64,000 nt of DNA from Bagarius yarrelli (lineage: Eukaryota; Chordata; Actinopteri; Siluriformes; Sisoridae). Positions within the stretch are counted from its first letter, which is position 1. Every line of letters starts with the position of its first letter. Position numbers and translations under genes: made by a program. Below the pieces are notes generated by a model, which made no database searches, was not told the origin of the DNA, and saw only the letters and a program-made list of their open reading frames with translations. Shown one piece after another: positions 19,201 through 32,000 of the stretch. Where the stretch lies: assembly GCA_005784505.1 (NCBI GenBank), contig VCAZ01000048.1, positions 927,261-991,260 on the forward strand, read 5' to 3'.

Positions 19201-22200
19201 AAGCCAGATTGTGGAGGGCTTCTTCTAAATGGAGCTCGATTGTGGGCCTGAAAGCCGGCAAACACAAACGCATTGTGTGTTTCCTCTGTCTCCACCATTG
19301 TGCCGGAGCATCTATTAAGACCTGTGTGAGGCTGGCCTGCTGAGGGTGTTACAGTACAGAAACATGGAGGACGGAAGTGTGTTCACATCTTTATTCACAT
19401 TACAAGATTAACTAATAGATGAATATAGTAAATCTATAGGAAGTAAATAGTAAATAAATAGTAAAAGCTACATGTGTGTCTACATGACCAGTTAGTTTAC
19501 ATTTACAGTATTTGGCAGATGACTTTATTCAGAGTGACTTACATTTATCCCTTTTATACATCTGAGCAATTGGGGGCCCCTATCTTCCAATTAACAGCCC
19601 AACACCTTAACCACCAAACTACAACTTCCCCAGTAACTCAAATTAAAGGGAATAAATCACAAGCAGAAGAATCAGAAAAATGCTGCTAATGAGCCGTGAC
19701 CACTACCGCTAAAAAGGTTCTGCGGTGGTCCGCTAGATTGGGGTCTGACCCTGGTGCTCAATTAAGTACACCCGGACCTTTTGTTCTGGTGTAACTCTTT
19801 AGCAAGCAAAGCTGCTTCTGTTTAAAGCACATTCTTTCCCCCTTCATCAGATTAGTTTGGGTTCAAAGCCCTCGCTTTTAAGATTGCTTGACTTTCTCTG
19901 AATTTTCTTGTAATAAGCCCAGAGTTGGAGGGTAGGAGGGGCATGTGTTTTCCATGGCAGGCTGCCGATGCAGTGTTGTGAAATTCCTGTTTATTTTCTC
20001 CATTACATCACACGGTTTAAGTAGAAGTCAGTCTTTCTTTTAGTACCTTTATTAGGGACGGCAAATATTGACCTTATCCGGTGGGAAATAGTTCAACAAT
20101 AGCAAAAAATGTGTTTTTTTCATGGAAACTAACGCCTGTATTCAGGTCAGGGTCATGGGGAGGTTGTTCACAATCTATTTTAGGGTAAAAAATTACGTAT
20201 AAGTAGTTCAGGAGTTACGGCATAAAATTTACTCTAATTTGATGGATGTAGCAAAGGAAAAAAAAATCTACGGAAGATCACTGAAGGTAAACAGTGCTGG
20301 AATTTAAGAAAGAGCAGAGGCAAATTAAACTTCACTCACACACCAACATCATATGTGATCCTGTACAGCAATAATCAAAAGTTAATCACTTTTATTTCCT
20401 TTTTTTAATAAATTATACTCTATGAATTAACATCAGTGCTCCAGGCTCTGTTTTTAGAGTAGGATGTTTCTAACAGGTGGTGTTGAAGGCATGTTAATTA
20501 TATTGATTTCTGTAGAAACTGAAGTGGAAACTTTGCTTTTTCTTTGAGAAGACGTGAGATTTGAGCTCATGTCCTTGGTGCAATGTTGCACGTTTAATAT
20601 AAAATCTGGAAAGTGTGCAAATTGTTTATCAGAAGGTTAGAACAGGATCGTTGTTGATAATAATTATTGCTGCAATACACATACCGAGGATGTTCATTCC
20701 ACTGTAGATCACGGCTAACTAAATGTCATCGTTATTAATCTGGCAAACAGAAGAAAATCGAACAAAACAAACACTGCCAGTACTGTGTTCACCGAAATGT
20801 GTACTCTAAGTGTACTGTAAGCTAAGTAACGTTTTTAACTATTTACTTTGCGCAGTTAAGTGAAAACTTGTTTGTAAAATGGCCTGTATTGGTTTCAGTA
20901 TGTCTCTTTGGTGGGGGTTTAAATTTGACAGGCAAATAGGAGGAAAAATCGTAACTAGCGCTGCACAATATATCGTTTCAGCATCAACATCGCAATGTGT
21001 GCATATAGGGCTGTCATAATGATCAAATTCGGGTGATGATTAATTGTCAAAAAAATAATTGCGATTATGAGGCTATATAACGCTTTGACCATTAATTGTT
21101 TGAGGGAAAAATCAAGCCTTCAAAAAAAGAGACTCGATTTTATAATCGCTCCAATTTGTGCCTTGTTAACACTCTAGTGTGAATATTTGATTATTTTGCG
21201 TCCTGTCAGTGGTGTTTAGCAACATATTAATTCGCTCATACTCCATGCTGTTGCATTATGGGTCATAAACATGAGTTGAACTGGTGATGGAGTGTTATTG
21301 AAGCGCAGCTCTACTTACTCACTTTGGTTGAAAGTAGGGTGCTGCAGGTACTTCAGCTCCCCCTTGTGGCTAATAAAAGTGTGCAAAATTGCGATTGGAT
21401 TCACTGATCGCGGTTAGATCAAATAATTGCGATCATACGATTATTTTGACAGCCTTATGTGCATCTGGAATAGTCACAGTGCAGGATGTACAATATCACA
21501 GTACCACAGTTCAAAACACATGTGATTTGTGGATAAATTGTAAAGTTTAATAATATTTTTGAAAGTTTAACACTTGCACAAGGTTTGTTATTGTGTAAAC
21601 CTTTTGGTTTAAAGCATTTAGATTCAAGAAACAATCACTTTTGTAGCTTTAACAAAGATTAATTGTATACCGTAATGTCCATGCAGTGTGATTTTACAAT
21701 TTTATGCACTTTGTTACAAAATCATCTGGTGAAATGTATTTATATGTACAGGAATGTCCCTAAAATGTATTTATATTCCAATGTACAGGGTGTCCGTAAA
21801 GAAAATCTCCATAATTTTTTCTCCTCCACAGATTAAATATAGTTTTGTCGTAGAAAGAACGAATTGGAAGTAAGTTTCTGGGCTATGCTAAAGGAGAAGG
21901 GGTATTTAATGAAAATCACAGATGTAACACACTGGATTAAACGTGTAAAGACTGAATGTGCTAAAATTGACAGCAATGTGAAATTATTACATTGAGTTCA
22001 TGTGAATTTTGCAAAGCGCTTTAACCTTTGCATCGCGAATGATAGAAATCATATTGAAGACGTTATTTTATATTTCAATTAACTAAAATTTTTTGCTTAT
22101 GTGTCCAGACTTCAGGGGACACCCTGTAGGTTGCAGTAAAACAAAATATCGCAATGTCAGTTTTTTTTCTCAATATCGTGCAACAGGAAAAAAGGAAAGT

Positions 22201-22512
22201 AAAGCAGGGAATGTGGTGAAGCTGGTTAGTTAATGTGTCTCGTTCTCCAAAATAAACAGAAATAATCAGTGTTGCTGTGCTGGTCTGTGCTCAGACTTGT
22301 GGTGATATTGTAGGATTTCATCACTGTTCGGGCCTGTAATTACCAGCTGCAACATGGGCTTGCGTGTCAGTGTTTATTCACATTTATTAAGTTCTTCAAT
22401 CTTAAGCCAGCAACTCAAACTGGATTTGTCATTATTTTATTCTAATGATTCCTGTTAGTCATCAAGCAAGAAGAAATACACTTATGATGTCTTCCAATCA
22501 GCATTCTAAAGC

Positions 22513-22549
<37 letters not shown>

Positions 22550-22881
22550 GTACATTAAGTTTCTCTAGGCAGCATCTATATTTCTGTGCACCTGCTGTTA
22601 CCCTTGTGTAATTTCTCCCACTCATCTTATTGCACTTGTAATGCAGATAAAAGCTTGTCATCAGTGTGTGTGTGTGTGTGTGCACACTTTCGTGAGGTAT
22701 CATGTCTCCTATCCAACAGAGAGGACATTGTCCTTGCGGTAATGTAATTAAATGCCCCCTCCATACACTTACAGATGTCCAGGTTCTTTTTAGTAGGTCC
22801 ATGTCCACTGACATCACTGCATCACGTCGCCAGTGACATCACTAAATACTGTCTAGACTGGACTCTGTTACACATCATCTG

Positions 22882-22931
<50 letters not shown>

Positions 22932-22982
22932 TCTCAGAGCCACCATTACGCTGCTATAGTGTTATCACAGTGTTTATACTGC

Positions 22983-23022
<40 letters not shown>

Positions 23023-25496
23023 CTTTATACCATTGTTGATTAATGAATAGCTAGGCTGGGTTCACACGGAACAGAACTTTGATTAATTTTCCTTCTATAA
23101 ATGATTACTCATGTTACATATGATGACTCCAGCAGAATAAAACCGTTGATATCTAATTAATGTCTGTAAATATATAATGTTCCCTCCTACTTTAGCAGCC
23201 ATGTTATTAGCAGCAGCTTTATTGTTTAGGTCATTAGTAGTATTAGTATAGTCCTGTTTAAGACACCAAAATAACCCTTTGAGAAAGAAAATTAAACATA
23301 TACGCGTGAAGTTTAGGATGGCATCAGAATTTTAGCCGAGCATTAAAGACTACTTTCTTTAGGACAAACAACTTAAAACAATTATAAAACTTCTGACAAA
23401 AATTATAGAATCAACCTAGAGGAAATTCTGTACTTAATAACAAACAAATAAATCACAGATATTACACAAAACAATAGCTGAACATTCTCCTTTTGTGAGA
23501 TTAAAAAAACACTAACAGTTTTTTTTATTAATAAAATGTCTTTTTAAAGTTACTAGTTATTACTTAAAGTTATTATTAACGTTATAAAGTATTATTTCTA
23601 TTTCTAAAACATATAACTAAAAATGCTAATTAGTCAGCAGCTAAAAGGCAGCGCTTACACACCTCACCTACTATTGCAACTTCTTCTTCTGTCTCACACC
23701 CCTGTCTCTCACCAAATTACACCAAGCTCCAAGGGGAAAACTGCATTTACCCACACACACAGAATGAGCGCTGACATAAACTTACCACGTCTAAACTTAA
23801 TAAACAGTTTAGTCTGTTACATAACCACTGACTGACACACGTATGTTTGCTGGCGAATTTGCTCAATTTTGAACAAAAATGGACATCAAATCAAGATTAA
23901 ATTAAAAATCACTTCTCCACGCTTCCAACGGATTCTAAAAAAAAGGCGAAGTGATTTACTCGGTCAGTGGCGGTTTTATAGCCAAGTATTTGTGCCGGTT
24001 CTTCGTCGTGGATAGCACAGGGTTTCGTACACCGTTGCAGGTGCCTAAGCCGAGGTACAGGCATTATTTAAATGTTCTTTATAATTGTTATAATAATCTG
24101 ACGTTTCCATGTTTCATTTAGATCTTCTTCATCCTGAAGACAAAAAGTTGTGTTCAGGATGAAGATGAAGAAAATTTATGAAACCAAATCATCTTTTTTT
24201 TTTTTTTTTTTAAGATGGATGATATACAGAATGTCATACAGAAATTCCAGCTATAAACAAAAAGCATATAAAATCCAATTCTGGTTAAAATGTACAGATG
24301 TAAACATGTATTTAGACAGCAGAAGAATTAGAAAAAAAAAAGTGTAGTTTAAGAACCGATTCTGGAATCAGATCGTGACTCCCAGAATCGGAATCGGATG
24401 GTAAAGTAACTAAAGATTCCCACCTCTAATTCTTAGAAGGAAATACTTAGTTATCTTTCAATCTGGATATAAAATGTTTGGATAGTCGGTAGTTTGGGAT
24501 GCCTTTTCTGTCATATTTCACCCTATTTGGCATTATCTGATAAAAAACATCCAAGTAATTGATAAATATTGCCCGTGGTTTATCTATAACAACCCCGGTT
24601 AATTATTAATGGGTAAAAGAGCTGGTGCAGATCGTATTATAGAATGCACACTGTTTGTATCCTGCTGCTCAGATGTACTGTAATAGCCTTTCTCATCGAG
24701 TTTCCACTGACATCCCATTTGTTATAATTACGCTTTCATCCAAGCCTGGAAACAGCCTGTAATTTCCGTTCCACTGTTATATAATAAGACTTTATTAGGG
24801 GCATGACATTTGTGACGGTCTTTAATCGAATAGTTTATTCTTATAGCGTAAAAGAATAAAAAATAAAGCGCCTGCTTGGTTATAACTACTAAAGCTTTGC
24901 GAGTCAGTTAAAACTGCTATAAAAGTGATGTGTTCTAATAAAACTGCTGGTAAAATAATCCGAAATTATGGAATTACGTATAGGCTGTTTAGCCAAATTC
25001 TGTACTTTATAACAAACACAGATATTATATAAAAACCTTAAGAAATATATAAATATTATTTAAATGCCTTTTTTTTCCAAAATCAGCAGAATTAAAAATA
25101 ATAAAATGTAGCTTTTATTATCATTTCTAAATCAAGTACCGGGACAAGGCAAACAATGCTAATTAGCCAGCAGCTAAAAGGCAGAGCTTACACACCTTAC
25201 CAGCTATGCCAGCTATTGGTTAACTGGAAAGGAGTGAAATATCTTTAAAAAAAAAGTAAAGCGCCTGCTTGACTACTAAAGCTAAAAACCGCTATAAAAG
25301 TGATGTGATGTGATGAACCAGGTTTCTCGTCGTACCTCTCGCCTTCTGGACAAATCGGACATTAAAAAACCTTTTTCAGCTTTATTTAGACCTCCTAATC
25401 ACATCAGTCTAAAGCTTCAGTGTCAGTGTGGAAAATCAGTGTTTTTTATTTTGAACCATCTAAACTCCTGATCTGGGAGAGAATCCTGCACATGCT

Positions 25497-25529
<33 letters not shown>

Positions 25530-25990
25530 ATGCAGTGTTATTGTTCCAGCCAAACCTCAGTAAGTCTGCTCATGGAGATGAGCCAAATTAAATTATGTTG
25601 AGGCCAAGCAGACAGCTACAGTTCTGACTGTACAGCGCAGATAAAACTTCTGGAACAGACTACCAGACAGACACGCTAGAGTTTAGAGTTTAAAATAATT
25701 CTAATTCCTTATATAACTCTAATCCTGTATGAGAAACATATGTAGACAAAAGTCGTAGTCCAGTGGTTGAGGTGTTGGACTGCTAATTGAAAGCTCAGGG
25801 TTCGATTCCCAGCACCACCAAGCTGCCACTGCTGGGCCCCTGTGCAAGGCCCCTAACCCCCAATTGCTTAGCTGTATAAAAAGAAATACATGTAAGTCGC
25901 TCTGGATAAGGACACCCTGCAAAATGCTGTAAATGTAAGTATGTTATTGCATAACATTATTACATCTTAATTATCATATTTAACATTAAA

Positions 25991-26051
<61 letters not shown>

Positions 26052-29000
26052 CATAGAAAAAGATCTGGTTAAAATAAAATGTACCTTTTACTGTGTGGGT
26101 GTGTGTATGTGTGTGTGTTTATGTACAGCGGGTTTAAGGGCACAATGGTACATTGATTTCTGTGTAGCTCGGGGCAGAATTTGTGACTGTGGCACTTGTG
26201 AGTAATAGATGTTTTGTAAATCTGCTCACTAAAGCACTAAAAATCTGAATGAAATACAAGTCATTCATGAACAATTGAGTGATTCAGGAAACAATGCATT
26301 CACAAACAATTGCTAGCATCTAAGAAAGCTGACTTAAATAAGAAGAATTCTACAGCACAAGCTCTGTTTAAAATCCCGCCGTGTCTATCTTTCAGCTTTA
26401 TTTCTTAGTACAGAATTATTTACAGAGACATTCTCCACTTTATGATTCCTAATAAAAGCTGGGCAGGACAGCGCCATGTTCTCCAAAGCACTGCGAAACA
26501 GGAAGCACCCAGGCTTTCCTGTCGCCCTCACTCCCCCACCCCCTCCATCCTCCTCTTTCTCTCTGTCTTTCTGCTGCTGCATGATACAGTCAGATTGTTA
26601 TAGTCCAGGAGGGACGTTGCCATAACAGACGCTTTTAGTCCAACTGGAGTGCCGTCTTCCTGTTCACAAGTGCACTGTTTTCCTTTTCCCCTCTCTTTAG
26701 AAAGACTCTTATGTCACACATTTTCAGCACGGTACTGTTTGCCTTTACACACACAAGGACACATCCATGTACTGTATACTGTAACGATGAGCTTTATCTG
26801 GGGTCACCCAGTCGAAGAGTGCTTCCCTTTTTTCCTCACATTACTAGGGAAAGTTTTTCTTTAACACTGTCGGCTTTGGGTTGCCCTATCTAGATCTTAA
26901 TCTACAGCTAGATTTGCCCGTTGACATCGTCTGGTAATAAATGTGCCACTGAAATGAAACCGAGTCTCACAGATATGCAGCGTTTGCCGTGAGGAAGTTA
27001 GGTGCTTTCCGAATGTAAATGGAAGGACTCATCGGGTGGAGTTGTTTATACATGTAAAAAAAAAAACTTTTAGTGACTTTGCACGATGATGAAACCGATA
27101 TTATTAAAACTGCGTACCTCATAGCTCCTCTGAAACATTTTCACTACTTGTGTTTTGGACACACACACACCCACAGTACAAACCGTTCATTCTGTCTTAC
27201 AGATCGGCGGTCCAGGGCTGCGCTGTAGCTCTGTGCTACGCCGTCGGGAGCTTTAGAGATGTGAGAATAAGAAGAATGATGTTTATGTGAGCATGTGATC
27301 CCGTACGCGACCAACATCTTAAAGCTGGTTATTCCAAGACAAACTGATTTTTTTTAGTGCACACACACACTTAGTCTGTCAGTGTGTGAAATAAAAAGTG
27401 TTTTTGTTTTTTGCTAATATTATAAGATCAGTAACTGCCACCTTATTGGCACTTTAATATCATTTTATTTTATTGTTTTTTTTAATATCGTATTACTTAC
27501 AGTATCTGTTGAATTGTTGAACATTTCCTCATCCCTAACTTAAGCATGGACACTCGTATGTTTAAGTGTTTCACTCATGCGGTATTGTGTTTATGATTTA
27601 TGTCAATACTACATTTACGTATACTATACTTCACAACTAAAAGTACGTGCGCACTTTTTCCTAATCACGGCTTTAGACACTCCTACTGCTAATTAAGTGT
27701 AGCATTAAGAGTATAGCAATGTATGCTTTCTTTATGTACTAGGGTTGTTTAGTCTGATTCAGTAACAGACGTTGTTGGTGGCTGTTGGCATTCCAGTTAA
27801 CCAAAAGCCACACCTTATTCCAGTTGTTTTTTTATTCATTGGTCATGTCTTCGAGTACATTCAGCTAAGGCTTCTGCTTGGTTAGAATAAAATCTCGGAC
27901 CCACACCAGGCCATTTACAGAGGATGATAAGTGAAAACAGCTTAGTGACTTCAAACTTTGCATTATCATGCGACACTTTGCCACAAATCAGCAATTTCTG
28001 TGTGTAAATCGGGTTTATTCTGTCACATAACCCGCACTACAGCGTTTCATCCAACCTCTGGAAGCAATGACTGCACAAAAAGTGTGTGTTGTCAGCTTTA
28101 TGAAATTAGTTTCCATTACCAAGCGGCGGTACACAAGCCAAATACCACCATGAGCATGACCCAGTGTTGGTTTAGTAAAGACAATCTCATCACTTTGGGA
28201 CTATATAAAGATTTGATAACCTGTAATTCATTATAATTATGCCTCACTATATGGCAGTCTGGTGGACAGATTTAAGTTTTTTTTTTTTTCTCCACATGTC
28301 AGGATTAACACCATCTACCAGAAAGCATAGTGCCAAAGAGCGAAGTTTGTGACAGTGGTGATTTTGAGTTTGGGTTCCACAAAAGTGTATTGTTAGTAAT
28401 ACAACATTTGTGTAGATTTTAGACTATTGTATGCTTTAACTTGATGGCAGCTGTTTGGGAAAGCATATTTCCTGTACCGGTCGCACTGCCCCAGTAAAGC
28501 CTATTTTCATAACTAGTTAAAGGAAAACCTATGAAAAAATATAATAATTGAAAGTTATTCTTTAATAATCTATTTATTTGTTCATATATTAATGGCAATG
28601 ATATGTAAATCCGAGTAACAACTCATTATTGAAACCTAGCTTTTTATCCTTCAGAGGTTATGATATGAGAACTGCGTATTTTGACTCTTATTTGGGATTA
28701 TATTGCACATTTCCTGCAAACATTTTGACTTAATCGAGAAATCGAAAAACAATTGAATTAAATTATTCCTATTTATTTCTAATGTCTACAGCGTTGACAC
28801 TAGATAACCTTATTCATTCTATGCACCGAACAAATTATTTCTTCTTAATCAAATGAAGTAAAACCGTCAACCCTGTTAGCCTTTTCCTCATTGTTAAAGA
28901 ATAAATATAAGTACATGTTTCGTTTGGTTCAGTGTATGTGATTACAGACGGATATATTAGAAGTCTTCTCCTTTCCTTCGAGTTTTTGTGTCTTGTAACA

Positions 29001-32000
29001 GTACAGCAGAATATTATTCAAGTTCTGGCCTGCTCTCAGACACTGATTCACACACTGATCAGTAATTTGGGGTGTGTTGGGCTCAATAAATCCGCCGTAA
29101 TTCTTGCCGCTGACAGGAAATGGGTCATTGTTACTGTGCTCCAATTTAGACTGTGTGTGAAAACAGCAATAAAACGTTAGCTTGTTGGGCTGCGAAAGTA
29201 AAGTATTATCTGCACCCCGTTACGGAGGCTTGCAGGAAGGGTCTGAATAAAAATGTGTACATGTACTGGTTTTAAGTGTAATTATAAAAAACGAGCAAGT
29301 TTATCTCAGCTAGCTAAAAGTTACTGAGGCATTTTTGAAAATTTTTTAGTAAAAGTAGCTTCTCTTGGACATATTCAATAGCTACAATCACTACTGTAGG
29401 TATGAGAAATAGATAAACGCATACCCAGCTAAAAGTACTGCAAATTATCAGTCACATGAATTGGTAATAATTTGACTAAACTAAGAGGTAATAACAAGCA
29501 TAATGTAATAATGTAGTAATGATTTACAATAATAGACTAATGAAAACTCTACGAAGGATGTGAATATCTAGAAAGATGCTGACCAGGTAGACATAATTCT
29601 GTTCTTTGCTCATGAAGTTTACGATGCATCCGCTCGACTATGACTTTGACAAACCTAACTGTAATTAAAAATTATTTTTTTCAATTGTTTTTAGCTAGCC
29701 CAGAATTTAATGAGTTTGTGATTGCAGATATTAACACCAAATCATGCAAATACTGCGATTTTTCTTGCAGTATTTCAGAATGAAGCTCTTTTTGAGTCGG
29801 GCATTAAACATGAATACAGCTATCATTAAAAGTCAAGTCAAGTCACCTTTATTTATATAGCGCATTTTATAATCAGGGTTGTTTTAAACCAGCTCTACAG
29901 AATTACATCAGAAAAGACAATATTAAACACTCATCAAAACACTCAATTTGATTGATAGCTATAAATCCCCATGTAGCTATAAGTCCCCAATTAAGCAACC
30001 CAGAGGCGACAGCGGCAAGAAACCAAAACTCCATCGGTGACAGAATGGAGGAAAAAACCTTGGGAGAAACCAGGCTCGGTCGGGGGGTCAGTTCTTCTCT
30101 GACCAGATAAACCAGTAGGTTACCCATGCTGCAGCAAAGCTTCTAGCATGGTCTTGTCTAGAAGGCAAGATTTTACTGAGTAATTATACATGTAAATTTA
30201 ATAATAGAAGTCTGCGTTTACATTTACCCAGATTTAACAGAGAAATCATCTGCTTGCATCTTCTTCTACTCTAAATAGTGTGTTCTGCCTTGACATCTGC
30301 CCCAATGACCACCTTGGTATGAACTGGAACACCGACTCCTAGTGGAGACCTGATGAAAAAAGTGGTGTCCTAATGATTAAGCCCATATAATATATGTACC
30401 TGTTTCCTTGATTCAGTGTCATTCAGCAGGCTGTAGGATGCAGCATTCCGTCCACCAGTGTAGTGTAAGTCTCAGTACATTTATACCCAAATGATCTCAT
30501 TTACAAACCCTACCGAGAAGTGGTAGCGCAGTGGTTAAGGTGTTGGACTGCTAATTGGAATATCGGGGTTCGATTCCGAGCACCACCAAGTTGCCACTGC
30601 TGAGCCACTGTGCTACCACTTCCCGGTAGGGTTTGTTTTCCTTCTCTGTTTCTCTGTTCTCACATAAAAACGAACAGCCCAGACACAAAATCCGCTAGGC
30701 AATTTTTCTCTAAAAAAATAACCTAAGCAAACAAAAATGTCAGACATCAAACAAGCGGTGTGTCGTAATAAACTCTGATATTTGGCTCAGTCACAGACGT
30801 TGACCATACAGCATGAATAATTCACACAAAAAAGACATCTTAATGCACAGTAAACACACATCTACCGAGGTAGGAAGGATGTCTTGGTTTAACCCTGATT
30901 TAGAACCTAAAAGAACATTTCTGAGCATGCTTTAAAGGAAAAAGAGTGAGGGAGAGCTGAATCCTTGCTTGGTTTTCTTAGTAAAGGTTGTTTTTATGTC
31001 TGCAGGATGAATGAAATGGCTGCATTGTTGATGTGGCTACTTTTACTACTGTAGATATACAGTGAAGTTGATTTAAGTTAAATCATGTGTACAAAAGGGA
31101 TTAAATATGTCTGATACATGAACTTCATCAATGGTGTGTTTAAGTGTGTGTGTTTTGTGTGTGCGTGCGTGTGTGTTGATTTGTGATTTGATTTGTCTGC
31201 TTTCCTGGTTAGTGGGCCATGACCCTTCCTGCCCCCCTGCACAGATAGAAGAGCTGTGAAACACCCTTGTTCCTTTTTTCTCATTTTGCGTTACACGTTT
31301 TAGCTTCATGTGACTGACGTGCTGTGGGTTAAGCCGATCAGGTGTGGTTCAAATCCCACGCAAGGCCTGGAGCAAGATTGATGATTCAACAGTGTATTGG
31401 CAAGAAATATTGTACAGGAAACCCGAAAAAAAGTCTTGCAAAAGTCTAAATCCCCTTAGCAATTATGACAATACATTATAATGGTGTCGAGAGGGAAAAA
31501 AATAAAAAAGAAAGCTGTAAGATATAAATCACAAATCTGAAAATGTAATATTAGTGGGGCAAGAAACCAAGTTATGTTTAAAGTGTCCAGAATAAACAGG
31601 GCAGACATCCATGTGCAAAGTCCAGCAGAGAGAAAGGTCTGTCTAGATTAGACAATGTGAGTAATAATTAATTGTCTAAGAAAACTGCAGAATTATGACA
31701 AATAACTGTCTGTTTTTGGTTTATGACAGTTATAATATAGTTTGATGATTTTCTGGATATAGTTTTAGCTACAAATTTTCCACAATAAAAAAAAATAATT
31801 AAAATTTTTTAAATATATAAATGTGTATAAATAGCTATTCTTTCCTAATCTCTCTTTCTATTTTATTGTTACGTCTCATGCAAGTAAATGTGCGTAGGAG
31901 AATTTTGCATCAGGAAGCAACAGGTGTGACATTAATATGTGCTTTGCATGGTGCCATTTTTCTCTGCTCACATCAGGGATTAGCGCTGGTGTAAACATTG

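Larger units (their letters stand above)
20958..22190. mobile_element. Older MITE-like element interrupted by two later insertions
   Basis: The outer ends cgctgcacaatatatcg and, inverted, caatatcgtgcaacagg look like inverted termini of a hAT-like MITE. A 452-bp hAT-like element (21006-21457) and a 345-bp mariner-like element (21784-22128) lie within. Outer boundaries are approximate. Confidence 0.55.

Noticed and set aside
25751..25825. tRNA gene-like sequence at the SINE heads (also 18257, 16834, 49483)
   Set aside because: The box-A- and box-B-like motifs are present, but each is followed by the same SINE body and 3' tail, so these are tRNA-derived SINEs and not tRNA genes.
27203..27262. 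GC-rich piece between ttacag and gatgtgag resembling an exon
   Set aside because: In the dock9 phase it meets a stop codon early, and no protein similarity is visible.
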